From: Alkalibacillus almallahensis
GTDB lineage: Bacteria > Bacillota > Bacilli > Bacillales > Alkalibacillaceae
Assembly: GCF_011761495.1 (NCBI RefSeq)
Contig: NZ_JAASRU010000003.1
Span: 156,546-220,545 of the forward strand
Direction: 5' to 3'
DNA: 64,000 bases
Position numbers and translations under genes: made by a program. Below, piece by piece: positions 53,436-63,101 of this stretch (position 1 is its first letter; the number at the start of each line of letters is the position of its first letter). The notes beneath the pieces were generated by a model. It ran no database searches, had not been told where the DNA came from, and saw nothing but the letters and a program-made list of their open reading frames with translations.

Positions 53436-53580
53436 GTTGGCGTCAGGTGAGGAGCGTAGGTGGTGACGCCTGCGGGAACAGCACGCGTCTCGAGACCCCG
53501 CAGGCCATGCTTTTCGGCCGAGGAGGCTCGAGCCGTGCCCGCGGCAAGCATCCACCGTAAGCGGATCGCCTGACGCCAAC
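53436..53580. repeat. GC-rich dispersed repeat, core of the MITE at 32925
   Basis: Reverse complement of the MITE interior (GATCCGCT...GCTCCTCAC) with the stretch GGCTCGAGCCTCCTCGGCCG conserved. Here it is bounded by a different 12-bp inverted repeat, GTTGGCGTCAGG at 53436 and its complement at 53569. The rest of the 531-bp gap before dnaB holds only the 78-bp repeat and a terminator. Confidence 0.85.
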
Positions 53581-53633
53581 GGCCGCCATCAGACCTCAAG
53601 CTGAATTGTGTCTACCCCAACAAATATATTGGA

Positions 53634-53668
53634 GCCAAAAAAACCTACACATCTTAATCGTGTAGGTT
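53634..53668 (-). terminator. Terminator of dnaB, overlapping its stop codon
   Basis: Perfect 9-bp stem (arms 53642-53650 and 53660-53668) that includes part of the stop codon, then TTTTTTTGG on the minus strand. Confidence 0.8.
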
Positions 53669-55031
53669 ATGCTGGTGGAATATCTGCGTCACTGTAACGC
53701 CTGTCTAAGTCAACGAACTTATTGTACTCTTTCACAAAGGCAAGTTCAACTGTGCCGACAGGACCATTACGTTGCTTAGCAATGATAATCTCAATAATAT
53801 TCTCTTTTTCGCTTTCTTCTTCATAATAATCATCACGGTATAAGAACCCGACGATATCAGCGTCCTGCTCAATACTTCCTGATTCACGTAAGTCAGACAT
53901 GATCGGTCGTTTATCTTGACGTTGTTCAACCCCACGCGATAGCTGAGACAATGCGATTACAGGAACGCCTAGCTCTAGGGCTAACGCTTTAAGTGAACGT
54001 GAGATTTCGGATACTTCTTGTTGACGACTCTCACTACCTCCGGGTGAGCCTTGAATTAACTGTAAGTAGTCAATCATGATCATCCCTAGGCCTTGATCTT
54101 GTTTAAGACGGCGGCATTTTGAACGTATTTCATTAATCTTAATACCTGGCGTATCATCAATATAAATACCAGCGTTTGATAAACTACCCATGGCCATCGT
54201 TAATTTACCCCAGTCTTCATCTTCAAGCTTACCTGTACGGAGACGTTGGGCATCGATATTACCTTCTGCACATAACATACGGCTAACAAGTTGTTCACCA
54301 CCCATCTCCAAACTAAATAAGGCGACATTTTCTTGAGAATTGATTGCCACGTTCTGAGCAATATTCAACGCAAAGGCCGTCTTACCTACAGATGGTCTGG
54401 CAGCGATAATCACGAGGTCATTTTTCTGAAAGCCAGATGTGATATTATCTAAATCATTAAAGCCTGTCGCAACACCTGTCACGTCTTCATCATTGTAATG
54501 TAATTGTTCAATATTATCATAAACATTGACTAAAACATCTTTAATATTACGGAATTTACCTGAAGATTGAGCTTGCGAAATATCTAAAATTGATCGTTCT
54601 GCATAATCAAGCAATTCAGTGACGGCTTCATTTTCTTCAAAAGTCTTCGTCACTATTCCTGTAGCAGATGAAATAATGTGTCGTAAAGTTGATTTTTCCT
54701 TTACGATCTGAGCGTAATATTCAATATTAGCTGCTGTTGGAACTGAGTTGGCAATGTCTGTTAAGTATGAGACACCGCCTATATCATTCAACATATCGGC
54801 ATTTGATAATTCGGTTGTCACGGTTACTAAATCAATCGGCTCGCCCCTGTCCATTAACTGAACCATCATTTCAAACACGCGCTTGTGACTCACCCGATAA
54901 AAATCTTCAGGTAAGATAATTTCACTCGCAGTCACAACAGCATTTGGTTCTAGAAATATTGCCCCTAAAACAGCTTGTTCTGCTTCTATATTATGAGGCG
55001 GGGTGCGATCGTTTGTCATATCTTCAGCCAC
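53667..55031 (-). CDS. dnaB: Replicative DNA helicase DnaB (DnaC in B. subtilis)
   Basis: A 454-residue hexameric helicase. N-terminal domain (about 10-115: PPHNIEAEQAVLGAIFLEPN, VPTAANIEYYAQIV) for primase binding and C-terminal RecA-like domain with Walker A ARPSVGKT (211-218), Walker B MIDYLQLI and SQLSRGVEQR. It unwinds the fork. Start is GTG with GAGGAGG 7 nt upstream. Its order dnaB-rplI-gdpP-yybS is the normal Bacillus arrangement. In B. subtilis nomenclature the gene is dnaC. Confidence 0.97.
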   Translation of the reverse strand: MAEDMTNDRTPPHNIEAEQAVLGAIFLEPNAVVTASEIILPEDFYRVSHKRVFEMMVQLMDRGEPIDLVTVTTELSNADMLNDIGGVSYLTDIANSVPTAANIEYYAQIVKEKSTLRHIISSATGIVTKTFEENEAVTELLDYAERSILDISQAQSSGKFRNIKDVLVNVYDNIEQLHYNDEDVTGVATGFNDLDNITSGFQKNDLVIIAARPSVGKTAFALNIAQNVAINSQENVALFSLEMGGEQLVSRMLCAEGNIDAQRLRTGKLEDEDWGKLTMAMGSLSNAGIYIDDTPGIKINEIRSKCRRLKQDQGLGMIMIDYLQLIQGSPGGSESRQQEVSEISRSLKALALELGVPVIALSQLSRGVEQRQDKRPIMSDLRESGSIEQDADIVGFLYRDDYYEEESEKENIIEIIIAKQRNGPVGTVELAFVKEYNKFVDLDRRYSDADIPPA

Positions 55032-55063
55032 ATTCGTTCCTCCTCTTCACCGGAGTGCTTCCC

Positions 55064-55510
55064 TTACTTCTCTGCGACGTGCACCCTTAATGTTCCTGTT
55101 ACATCTGGATGTAATTTGACTGGAACATTTGTGTAACCTAATGTGCGAATAGGTTCATCCAGTTCAATCTTACGTTTATCAATTTTGATATTATAGTTTT
55201 GCTTTAATTCATCAGCAATGTGTTTACTCGTTACAGACCCAAATAAACGTCCGCTATCGCCAGATTTCGCGGATAATTCAACGGTTAAGTCTGCAAGTGT
55301 ATCTTTTAGATGTTTAGCCTCATCTAGTTCTTCTTGTTCTTTTTCTTCTTGTTTCTTCTTCTGGCCTTCTAGCTGTTTAAGGTTTCCTTTAGTCGCTTCA
55401 ACTGCTAGATTGTGTTTCAATAAATAGTTACGTGCATAACCTTCGTTTACGTCTTTTACTTCACCTTTTTTGCCTTTACCTTTAACGTCACTTGTGAAAA
55501 TTACCTTCAT
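55064..55510 (-). CDS. rplI: 50S ribosomal protein L9
   Basis: A 148-residue protein: N-domain [20 protein letters not shown] (23S-binding), a long helix with [19 protein letters not shown], and the C-domain. Overlaps the gdpP stop by 4 bp (ATGA), so it is coupled to gdpP. Terminates 32 bp before dnaB. Confidence 0.97.
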   Translation of the reverse strand: MKVIFTSDVKGKGKKGEVKDVNEGYARNYLLKHNLAVEATKGNLKQLEGQKKKQEEKEQEELDEAKHLKDTLADLTVELSAKSGDSGRLFGSVTSKHIADELKQNYNIKIDKRKIELDEPIRTLGYTNVPVKLHPDVTGTLRVHVAEK

Positions 55511-57480
55511 GACGAATTCCCTCCTTGCATATAGTCATCGATGATATCTCGTAATTGTTCTTCAACCTGTTCGATTGTCGTGTCTTCTAATTGGGTTGCC
55601 GCATTCGTTAAGTGGCCACCACCGTTCATTTTCTCCATTAAGACCTGAACGTTAATATCCCCTAATGAACGGGCACTGACACCAATTTGATTGTCACTTC
55701 GTTCGGAAATGACAAAGGATGCTTGCACCCCATCCATCGTCAGTAATGTATCAGCTGCTTGTGCAATAATAATTGGCCCATAACTCTCGCCTTCATTACC
55801 TTTAGCAATCGCAACACCTTCTTTAAAGACCGTCGCATTCTTAATCAGTTCACTTCTTTTCACATAAACGTCTAGATCTTCTTTAAGCAGTTTTTGGACG
55901 AAAACGGTATCTGCCCCTTTCGACCTTAAATATGACGCTGCATCAAACGTTCTCGATCCTGTACGTAAAGTGAACGACTTCGTATCGACAATAATACCAG
56001 CTAATAGAGCGGATGATTCAAGTGTACTTAACTTCACCCGTCCATCTTGATATTGTAACAACTCAGTTACGAGCTCTGCAGTTGATGAGGCATAAGGTTC
56101 CATATAAACGAGCGTTGGATCATTAATGAACTCTTCAGCACGTCTATGGTGATCAATAACCACAACATGTTCTGTTCGATTTAATAATTTTTCTTCCATC
56201 ACCATCGACGGTTTATGCGTATCGACAACGACAATAAGCGTATTCTTCGTTACCATATCTAACGCTTCATCTGGTGAGACGAATTGTTCGGCTAATGAAT
56301 CATCTTCATCTATTTCATCGATTAACTTTTGAACACCTGTATTCATGCCATCTCGATCAAAGACAACATAGCCTTCTTTATTATTTTGTTGAGCCAGTTT
56401 TAAAATACCGACCGATGAACCGATCGAGTCCATATCTGGCATTTTATGACCCATAATTAATACTTGCTCACTTTCATTAACCAATTCCCGTAAAGCGTGA
56501 GAAATAACTCGAGCACGGACGCGTGTACGTTTCTCCATTGGGTTAGTTTTACCACCAAAGAATTTCACTTTGCCGTGCTCATCTTTAATCGCAACTTGGT
56601 CACCGCCACGACCTAAGGCCAGGTCTAAGCTTGACTGTGCCATGTCACCCAATTCACGTAATTCTGCTGTCCCTCTTCCTATACCAATACTTAAGGTTAA
56701 CGGAACATTTTGGTCAGAAATCAATTCACGAACATCATCTAATATCTCGAACTTACTTGATTCTAGTTTCTCTAAAATTTCACGATTCATCACAGCAAGA
56801 AAACGTTCCTGTGACGTTCGCTTCAAGTAAAATCCATATTCTTTTGACCAACGATTTAAAATGGATGTTACTCGTGAATTCATTCGGCTTTTCGACGTAT
56901 CATCCATTGCTTGCGTTAATTCTTCGTAGTTGTCTAAATAAATAATCGATATAACCGTTTCTTCATTTTGATAACGTGTTTCTAATTCAGCGTACATCGT
57001 TCGATCGAAGAAATAAACGAGTTTTTCTTCTCTTTTAATGACAGCACGATAAATCTTGCCATCAATTTCTATACGTAGTTCATCATCTTCATCTTTAATC
57101 GCTTTGATCAGGTCATCAGATAAATCTGATAAGCTCTCTCCGATTAAAGTATCGTCCGCTTCCATAAAATCATTCATGTACGGATTGGCCCACTCAATTT
57201 GGTACTCATCATTATATAAAACGATTCCAAAAGGCATCTCCAATAATGCCTCTTCACCAACCTTTTTCACTCGGTAGGATAGGGTTGAAATATATTGCTC
57301 AATTTTACGTTTCAAACGGTCTTCCGTTCTTAATCCTGAAACGATAATTAAGGCAAAAATAACCGTTAAAACTGTTCCCACGAGCCAGTGATAATAAAAT
57401 ACAATACCGAGTAGGACCACCGTTAACGCGTGTAATAGCCAAATGGTTCTATTTGTGATTAACTTTTTGACATCATTCAT
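55507..57480 (-). CDS. gdpP: Cyclic di-AMP phosphodiesterase GdpP
   Basis: A 657-residue protein. Two N-terminal membrane segments (about 12-52), a degenerate PAS (about 65-170), a degenerate GGDEF (about 175-305), then the DHH domain (about 340-500: [15 protein letters not shown] and VVVIDHHRR) and DHHA1 (about 590-650: [17 protein letters not shown] with GGGH). It hydrolyses c-di-AMP and so controls wall and potassium homeostasis. rplI lies directly behind; yybS is upstream. Confidence 0.96.
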   Translation of the reverse strand: MNDVKKLITNRTIWLLHALTVVLLGIVFYYHWLVGTVLTVIFALIIVSGLRTEDRLKRKIEQYISTLSYRVKKVGEEALLEMPFGIVLYNDEYQIEWANPYMNDFMEADDTLIGESLSDLSDDLIKAIKDEDDELRIEIDGKIYRAVIKREEKLVYFFDRTMYAELETRYQNEETVISIIYLDNYEELTQAMDDTSKSRMNSRVTSILNRWSKEYGFYLKRTSQERFLAVMNREILEKLESSKFEILDDVRELISDQNVPLTLSIGIGRGTAELRELGDMAQSSLDLALGRGGDQVAIKDEHGKVKFFGGKTNPMEKRTRVRARVISHALRELVNESEQVLIMGHKMPDMDSIGSSVGILKLAQQNNKEGYVVFDRDGMNTGVQKLIDEIDEDDSLAEQFVSPDEALDMVTKNTLIVVVDTHKPSMVMEEKLLNRTEHVVVIDHHRRAEEFINDPTLVYMEPYASSTAELVTELLQYQDGRVKLSTLESSALLAGIIVDTKSFTLRTGSRTFDAASYLRSKGADTVFVQKLLKEDLDVYVKRSELIKNATVFKEGVAIAKGNEGESYGPIIIAQAADTLLTMDGVQASFVISERSDNQIGVSARSLGDINVQVLMEKMNGGGHLTNAATQLEDTTIEQVEEQLRDIIDDYMQGGNSS

Positions 57481-57512
57481 AACACGTCATCTCCTAAGAT
57501 GAAGTTCATCAC

Positions 57513-58451
57513 TTATTTGTTCCCTTCAAGTCTTTTCCGTAAGTGCAATCCTAAGTCAATGATCCCAATCATTCGTAGCGGAAACACGAGCAAATACGGA
57601 AACAGTACAAATACAATCACAGCAATAATCGGAATTGATTTATTCCAATTTTTATAATGTGTATAGTAAAAGATAAATGATAATCCTTGCAATACTAATA
57701 ATAATCCTGGTAAGGCGTAAAGATTAGTGGCTGCTAAGTACATCGTATCAGCTGGGTCGGTATAAATCCATGACATAATAATACCTAACAAGAAAACCCA
57801 TATAATACTTGTTGGCAATGAAAAATTCCTGAATGGTGGAAACTTGTATTTCCCTTTTTCTTTACGATTCATCCATTTATGACTTAACCACTGTGAAACG
57901 AAAGCCAAGAAAAGGCCAATTAATACCATCATCGTTGGTAACAAATAAATGAGTTCTTGGTATCCTTCTCTAACGACCTCTAAATCTTCAGATGAGACAT
58001 CGAATCCAGTGTCTTCGACAGTTGAAACTGTTGTATCTATTGATTCTTCCATGGCTGCTTCAAACTGTCCTACCCAATCCATATTAAAGATCATCTGGGT
58101 TGATGCATAGACAACAGCCAATGTCACCACAAAAGTGATCGTTCCCTTGGCTAACACTTCGTACGGATGTTGGTCTTGATAAATAGCAACACCAATCATT
58201 AAACCACCTAGGCCCATAATCAGGGCGAACGGTATCGTAAACCATGTTAGCAACATACCTATAGCCAATACTAACAGCCACAGAATTAAAGCTGGTTTAA
58301 AGCCGTACTTCGATGCAAAAATAATCATCGGAATCGGTAATAAGAGTATGGTTAGAATACTAATCATGGGCACAAAAAATGTGACCATTAATAACGCTAA
58401 GAAGGTTAAACCATATGTGGCGGCATGTTGAATGATTTGTTTGTCAGTCAT
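57513..58451 (-). CDS. YybS family membrane protein (DUF2232)
   Basis: A 312-residue protein with eight hydrophobic segments and the conserved end MIGIIDLGLHLRKRL. It has the standard position upstream of gdpP. DUF2232 members resemble the S-component of ECF transporters; substrate unknown. Start: GAGGTG 6 nt before the ATG at 58451; the frame extends 9 codons upstream without a better one. Confidence 0.9.
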   Translation of the reverse strand: MTDKQIIQHAATYGLTFLALLMVTFFVPMISILTILLLPIPMIIFASKYGFKPALILWLLVLAIGMLLTWFTIPFALIMGLGGLMIGVAIYQDQHPYEVLAKGTITFVVTLAVVYASTQMIFNMDWVGQFEAAMEESIDTTVSTVEDTGFDVSSEDLEVVREGYQELIYLLPTMMVLIGLFLAFVSQWLSHKWMNRKEKGKYKFPPFRNFSLPTSIIWVFLLGIIMSWIYTDPADTMYLAATNLYALPGLLLVLQGLSFIFYYTHYKNWNKSIPIIAVIVFVLFPYLLVFPLRMIGIIDLGLHLRKRLEGNK

Positions 58452-58632
58452 AGCTGGCACCTCAATTATTTTGTTCATTACAATTTGTTAGTCGCATATA
58501 GCTATTTTACCAATGATTGATTCAAAATGTAAAAACAAACCACTATGATAAAGTTATATCTATCATATATGAAATAGCCCTTAATGAACAGACATAATAT
58601 GACGTTCTAATTATGTAGTTGAAGAATAAATA

Positions 58633-58670
58633 AAATGGTGTTGTAAATGCGATGATTTACAACACCATTT
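58633..58670 (-). terminator. Terminator of rpsF-ssb-rpsR
   Basis: Perfect 16-bp stem (arms 58633-58648 and 58655-58670), 6 bp after the rpsR stop. T-rich (TTATTTATT) on the minus strand. Confidence 0.88.
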
Positions 58671-58676
58671 GGTGAA

Positions 58677-58904
58677 TTATTCGTTAACGTATGGCAATAA
58701 TGCCATTTGTCTAGCGCGCTTAATAGCGACTGTTAATTTACGTTGATACTTGGCAGACGTTCCAGTTACACGGCGAGGTAAAATTTTACCTCGCTCTGAA
58801 ATGAAACGTTTTAGAAGATCAACATCTTTATAATCAATGTGTGTAATGCCGTTAGCTTTGAAATAACAAACCTTACGACGTTTGCGTCCACGACGTGCTG
58901 CCAT
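58677..58904 (-). CDS. rpsR: 30S ribosomal protein S18
   Basis: A 75-residue basic protein ([20 protein letters not shown], then [20 protein letters not shown]) of the usual S18 size. GGAGG lies 7 nt before the ATG. Third gene of rpsF-ssb-rpsR. Confidence 0.97.
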   Translation of the reverse strand: MAARRGRKRRKVCYFKANGITHIDYKDVDLLKRFISERGKILPRRVTGTSAKYQRKLTVAIKRARQMALLPYVNE

Positions 58905-58932
58905 TTGAGACTACCTCCTTTAAATCATAATT

Positions 58933-59427
58933 TTAAAATGGTAAGTCATCGTCTGATAAATCGACTGGTTCACCACTATCTTCAAATGGATTCTGCTCTT
59001 TAGATTGTGATTGTTGTTGCTGCGGTTGATATCCGCCGCCTTGATTTGATTGTTGCGCTTGGTTTGATGTGTTTCCAGGTTGTCCACCTTGTTTACCCTG
59101 GTTGCTGTTTTTTGACTCAAGGAATTGAACACTTTCTGCTACAACTTCTGTCATGAAGATTCGTTTACCTTCTTGATTGTCAAAGCTGCGCGTTTGAATA
59201 CGTCCATCAACCCCAACCATACTACCTTTACCCATGTAGCTAGCTAGGTTTTCCGCTTGTTTGCGCCAAATAACACAATTAATAAAATCCGCTTCTCGTT
59301 CACCTTGTTGGTTAGAGAAAGGGCGGTTTACAGCTAATGTGAAATTAGCAACAGCAACTCCATTCGCTGTATAACGTAGTTCAGGGTCCTTCGTTAACCT
59401 ACCTACTAATACTGTACGATTTAACAC
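58933..59427 (-). CDS. ssb: Single-stranded DNA-binding protein
   Basis: A 164-residue protein. OB fold with [39 protein letters not shown], and a Gln/Gly-rich linker ending in the acidic tip DLSDDDLPF that binds partner proteins. The usual start LNR is a GTG at 59427, with AAGGAG 8 nt upstream; the earlier GTG overlaps that site. Second gene of the operon. Confidence 0.96.
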   Translation of the reverse strand: MLNRTVLVGRLTKDPELRYTANGVAVANFTLAVNRPFSNQQGEREADFINCVIWRKQAENLASYMGKGSMVGVDGRIQTRSFDNQEGKRIFMTEVVAESVQFLESKNSNQGKQGGQPGNTSNQAQQSNQGGGYQPQQQQSQSKEQNPFEDSGEPVDLSDDDLPF

Positions 59428-59439
59428 ATCAAACACTCC

Positions 59440-59727
59440 TTATTGTTCGTCGCGAACTGCCATGTGACGAATAATGTCATCAGTGAACTTCGCTTGACGA
59501 TCGAATTCTTCGATAGCTGTCGAGTCGCCTGTGAAATGAACAACCACGTAATAACCATCACGATAGTCTTTAATTTCATAAGCTAAACGACGCATACCCA
59601 TTTCATCTACATTTTCGATCTCCGCACCATTATCAGTTAGGACTTTGTTGAAACGCTCGACAACAGCTTGGCGAGCTTCTTCCTCCATGTCTGGGCGGAT
59701 GATGTACATGATTTCGTATTTATTCAT
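59440..59727 (-). CDS. rpsF: 30S ribosomal protein S6
   Basis: A 95-residue protein ([40 protein letters not shown]) of the usual S6 size. AGGAGGTG is 7 nt before the ATG. First gene of the operon; in Bacillus S6 and S18 bind together and to their own leader. Confidence 0.97.
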   Translation of the reverse strand: MNKYEIMYIIRPDMEEEARQAVVERFNKVLTDNGAEIENVDEMGMRRLAYEIKDYRDGYYVVVHFTGDSTAIEEFDRQAKFTDDIIRHMAVRDEQ

Positions 59728-59754
59728 CCGTCTTCACCTCCTCTTGGACTTAGC

Positions 59755-59800
59755 GGCCCTTAAAAATAGGGCAAGGAGTAATTTTTCTTGTCAATTACTC
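59755..59800 (-). promoter_or_regulatory. rpsF leader with two hairpins, possible autoregulatory element
   Basis: Reading leftward: an 8-bp perfect hairpin (GAGTAATT/AATTACTC, arms 59793-59800 and 59776-59783), then GCCCT/AGGGC (59768-59772 and 59756-59760), then CCGC. Neither has a T-run, so they are not terminators. S6-S18 complexes are known to bind their own mRNA leader, but I have not matched its exact motif. Confidence 0.35.
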
Positions 59801-59854
59801 ACATCATAAGATTATAACAAAAACCTAATACAATGACAACCATTGATTAAGTCC

Positions 59855-60955
59855 TTATACGTTAAATCGGAAATGAATCACATCGCCGTCTTTCACAATG
59901 TATTCTTTCCCTTCCAAGCGCACATTGCCTTGTTCTTTAGCCTTAGCCATCGAACCAGCTTCCATCAAATCATCGTACGAAACGGTTTCCGCACGGATAA
60001 AACCACGCTCAAAGTCAGAGTGAATCACACCAGCTGCTTGTGGTGCTGTCATACCATTCTTGAACGTCCAAGCACGAACTTCCTGCTCACCCGCCGTGAA
60101 GAACGTTGCTAGGCCTAACATATCGTAAGACGCTTTAATTAATTGATCTAACCCTGCTTCTTCGATCCCTAGTTCATCTAGGAATTCAGCTTTTTCTTCG
60201 CCTTCTAATTCAGCGATTTCTGATTCAACTTTGGCACAAACCACGATTACACCAGCACCTTCATTAGCCGCGTACTCTTTCACCTGTTGTACCTTTTCAT
60301 TCTCATCAGCTTCTAGTAATTCATCTTCACCAACATTGGCTACATATAGAATAGGTTTAATCGTTAATAAATGAAGGGATTTTACATACTTCATTTGCTC
60401 TTTAGTGAATTCGATCGCACGAGCTGGTTGCTCTGCCTCAAACGCATCCTTTAACTTTTCAAGCACTTCAAATTCATATTGTGCATCTTTATCCTTTTGT
60501 TTCATAAGCTTTTCGACTTTTGGATAACGTTTCATCACGGTTTCTAAGTCTGCTAAGATCAGTTCCAAATTAATCGTCTCTATGTCACTGATTGGATCAA
60601 CACGACCTGAAACGTGTGTGATGTCATCATCCGCAAAACAACGTACAACGTGAGTAATCGCATCTACTTGGCGAATATGCGATAAAAACTGGTTTCCAAG
60701 CCCCTCACCTTTACTTGCACCTTCAACAATGCCGGCGATGTCTGTAAATTCAAAAGCGGTTGGAATTGTTTTTTGAGGTTGTACGAGTTCTGATAAATTA
60801 AACAAACGTTGATCTGGCACTTCTACGATTCCAACGTTTGGGTCAATCGTCGCAAACGGATAATTCGCTGATACTGCTCCAGCTTGTGTAATTGCATTAA
60901 ATAATGTTGATTTTCCAACGTTCGGTAAACCAACAATCCCTGCTGTTAATGACAT
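59855..60955 (-). CDS. ychF: Redox-regulated ATPase YchF (Obg-like ATPase)
   Basis: A 366-residue P-loop protein. GIVGLPNVGKSTLFNAITQA (G1), DIAGIVEGASKGEGLGNQFL (G3), a coiled-coil insert, then the TGS-like C-domain (FTAGEQEVRAWTFKNGMTAP, SYDDLMEAGSMAKAKEQGNV). YchF hydrolyses ATP rather than GTP and associates with ribosomes. GGAGTG lies upstream of the ATG. Called yyaF in B. subtilis. Confidence 0.95.
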   Translation of the reverse strand: MSLTAGIVGLPNVGKSTLFNAITQAGAVSANYPFATIDPNVGIVEVPDQRLFNLSELVQPQKTIPTAFEFTDIAGIVEGASKGEGLGNQFLSHIRQVDAITHVVRCFADDDITHVSGRVDPISDIETINLELILADLETVMKRYPKVEKLMKQKDKDAQYEFEVLEKLKDAFEAEQPARAIEFTKEQMKYVKSLHLLTIKPILYVANVGEDELLEADENEKVQQVKEYAANEGAGVIVVCAKVESEIAELEGEEKAEFLDELGIEEAGLDQLIKASYDMLGLATFFTAGEQEVRAWTFKNGMTAPQAAGVIHSDFERGFIRAETVSYDDLMEAGSMAKAKEQGNVRLEGKEYIVKDGDVIHFRFNV

Positions 60956-61052
60956 GTTTTATTGCACTCCTTCAATTTTCCGGTCCCAATTTCAAGATTA
61001 GTCATACCAATTATAGTGATTTATATAGAAAAAAACAACCGCTACGAAAATC

Positions 61053-61084
61053 AAAAAAACAAAGGCATTAGCACCTTTGTTTTT
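61053..61084. terminator. Terminator after the DUF951 gene
   Basis: 11-bp stem (arms 61055-61065 and 61074-61084) flanked by A-run and T-run; on the minus strand a T-run of seven follows. It lies 60 bp after the DUF951 stop. Confidence 0.82.
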
Positions 61085-61127
61085 CTAAAAATAAAGGTTA
61101 ATTGTATTTTCACAATAATTGATCGAT

Positions 61128-61143
61128 TGTTTCACGTGAAACA
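61128..61143. promoter_or_regulatory. parS site (perfect)
   Basis: TGTTTCACGTGAAACA, exact 16-bp palindrome bound by ParB (Spo0J). Adjacent to the DUF951 stop codon. Marks the origin region. Confidence 0.95.
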
Positions 61144-61144
61144 T

Positions 61145-61345
61145 TTATGATTTTTCTTCATTTTTTATCACTTTTTTTACATTCTTATTGAATTTTTTCC
61201 GAGGGACCATGACACTATGGCCGCACCCTTGGCATTTAATGCGGATATCCATGCCCATGCGAATGATTTGCCATTCATTAGAGCCACATGGATGCTCTTT
61301 TTTCATTTCTACATAATCATGTAACTCATACTCTGGTTGATTCAT
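61145..61345 (-). CDS. DUF951 family protein (YyzM-like)
   Basis: A 66-residue protein with HPCGSNEW and IKCQGCGHSVMVPR; the CxxC plus C-G pattern may bind zinc. It is a small conserved protein always near parB and ychF. Function unknown. GGAGG is 7 nt before the ATG at 61345; the ATG 3 bp upstream is closer to the ribosome binding site. Confidence 0.88.
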   Translation of the reverse strand: MNQPEYELHDYVEMKKEHPCGSNEWQIIRMGMDIRIKCQGCGHSVMVPRKKFNKNVKKVIKNEEKS

Positions 61346-61382
61346 CATCCTACCTCCCGTTCATCCTTACATTTATAGTTTA

Positions 61383-62408
61383 TCAAATTTTGTGCTGCTT
61401 CGCCCGTTTAATAATAGGAAATAATAACAATGTTGCTAGGACATAAAGGTTTATAACACCGTAAAGGGGGTATAGATAACTAATTAAATTCGAAAACCCG
61501 ACAAAAGTAAAAGGTAAAGCCAGTCCAATTATTAAGACGCCTAATTTGCCTTTGCTATAATTAATCTGTGATTGAATTCGAGCGATTAATCCAAATAAAC
61601 TAGTGAGTGCCGTGGTGTAAATTGCAAATACTAATAACCCTGTCATCCCAAAAAATATTTCAATTCGATAACCATAGAGAATTGCAAATAATGGTATGTC
61701 GTAAAAATATAATTGGTCAGCCACTTGAATTAAACTAATATTGTATAAATAAGATAACACACCTAAAATTAGGCCACTTCCGATACTTGCAATATATATT
61801 TCTAAATAGCTTGTAATCTTTTTTCCTATTGCCCCTAACACTGCAATTAATGGTATCACATTCAATGATGTAAATGGAATAGAAGCCATCCAATTACCCT
61901 GATCAGTTACGTCATGATATAGTAATGGAACATCCTCTCGCCAAATAAATAGCATAAGTACTACACCTAAAGCAACAATCATTACAGGTAGTAACAGACG
62001 ATTGATTGATAGAATGCCATCCATTCCTCTAGGTATAATGACTAGCAAGCCGACCACCATACAGATCACACCAACAATCGTTGGCCAATCAAATACCGCA
62101 ACTGTCGCGCCACTTCCTGATATCATAATAAATATCGTTGTAAATAAGTATAATAAAACGCTCCAGTCATAAAACTTTGCCCATCGTTCACCCACCAACC
62201 GTTTTAATAGCGGCATATAATCTTCACTATTAAGCTCATAACTCAAAGTAAGTATGGCGTGACAACTCAAAGTAAACAAAATTGCAAATAACACAATAGC
62301 TAAACTACTTTCATGCCCAAAAAATTCCCAAATCTCTCGTCCCGATGCATAACCTGCCCCAATCATAGTTGCAACAATTAAACCAATCCACTGAATACCT
62401 TTAACCAT
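61383..62408 (-). CDS. YkvI family membrane protein
   Basis: A 341-residue protein with ten or so membrane segments. The opening IGLIVATMIGAGYASGREIW recalls APC-superfamily transporters; YkvI-like proteins occupy this site near yyaC. Substrate unknown. GGAGG is 6 nt before the ATG at 62408; the frame extends 6 codons upstream with no better start. Confidence 0.82.
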   Translation of the reverse strand: MVKGIQWIGLIVATMIGAGYASGREIWEFFGHESSLAIVLFAILFTLSCHAILTLSYELNSEDYMPLLKRLVGERWAKFYDWSVLLYLFTTIFIMISGSGATVAVFDWPTIVGVICMVVGLLVIIPRGMDGILSINRLLLPVMIVALGVVLMLFIWREDVPLLYHDVTDQGNWMASIPFTSLNVIPLIAVLGAIGKKITSYLEIYIASIGSGLILGVLSYLYNISLIQVADQLYFYDIPLFAILYGYRIEIFFGMTGLLVFAIYTTALTSLFGLIARIQSQINYSKGKLGVLIIGLALPFTFVGFSNLISYLYPLYGVINLYVLATLLLFPIIKRAKQHKI

Positions 62409-62431
62409 ACACGTCCTCCGCCTCATATTAC

Positions 62432-62461
62432 GTATAAAAACAACAGCTTATCCATATACTA
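62432..62461 (+). promoter_or_regulatory. Candidate forespore-type promoter of yyaC
   Basis: GTATA (62432-62436), 16-base spacer, CATATACTA (62453-62461) resembles sigma-F/sigma-G promoters (GxATR/CATxxTA). Matches are partial; lies 29 bp before the start. Confidence 0.3.
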
Positions 62462-62490
62462 TTTATACATATGCTGAAGGAGTGACGCCT

Positions 62491-63084
62491 ATGCGAGACT
62501 CAAAAGACGATTATCTATTTTCTATGCACTACCAAGATCCACATATTACTTGGAAATTAACGAATCAAATTCAAAAAGCGATTCCTCACCCTAATTGTGA
62601 GATTATTATTTTATGCATTGGGACGGATCGATCAACCGGGGATAGTTTTGGACCCTTAACTGGTAGCTTTATTCACCAACGGCAACACGATCAATTTAAT
62701 ATCTATGGCACACTTGATCACCCTGTTCATGCTAAGAATCTAGAAGAAACATTAAATACAATTCATGCAACGTTCGAAAAGCCCTTTATTATTGCCATAG
62801 ATGCTGCTTTAGGCTCCATTGAGTCTCAAAACTCGATCATCGTCGAGCATGGTTCCATGTTGCCTGGAGCGGCAACTGAACAAGCAATTCCTGCAGTAGG
62901 CGATTTATCTATAAAAGGCATCGTAAATGTGGGCGGCATTATGCCATTACAAGTACTTCAAAGTACCCGTTTATCTATTGTTATGGCATTAGCAAAAACA
63001 ACAGCTCAAGCGTTATCTTTACTAAATTATCGTCTAAGACATATTAGAGATTCACAAACAAAACCCGTCCAATCAAATTCATGA
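62491..63084 (+). CDS. yyaC: Spore protease YyaC
   Basis: A 197-residue protein of the germination-protease superfamily. IILCIGTDRSTGDSFGPLTG and FIIAIDAALGS give the two Asp of the aspartic centre, and KGIVNVGGIMPLQVLQST is the C-terminal core. It may process small acid-soluble spore proteins or other spore proteins. AAGGAGTG is 6 nt before the ATG at 62491; the GTG at 62482 touches that site. Divergent from YkvI. Confidence 0.93.
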   Translation: MRDSKDDYLFSMHYQDPHITWKLTNQIQKAIPHPNCEIIILCIGTDRSTGDSFGPLTGSFIHQRQHDQFNIYGTLDHPVHAKNLEETLNTIHATFEKPFIIAIDAALGSIESQNSIIVEHGSMLPGAATEQAIPAVGDLSIKGIVNVGGIMPLQVLQSTRLSIVMALAKTTAQALSLLNYRLRHIRDSQTKPVQSNS

Positions 63085-63097
63085 TTAAGACGGGTTT
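63061..63097. terminator. Bidirectional terminator between yyaC and DUF554
   Basis: Perfect 9-bp stem (arms 63061-63069 and 63089-63097) with T-runs on both sides. It overlaps the yyaC stop codon. Confidence 0.8.
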
Positions 63098-63101
63098 TCT
63101 A

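Noticed and set aside
53369..53560. A 63-codon frame through the second GC-rich repeat.
   Set aside because: Same repeat sequence read by chance; no conserved protein, frame changes between copies.
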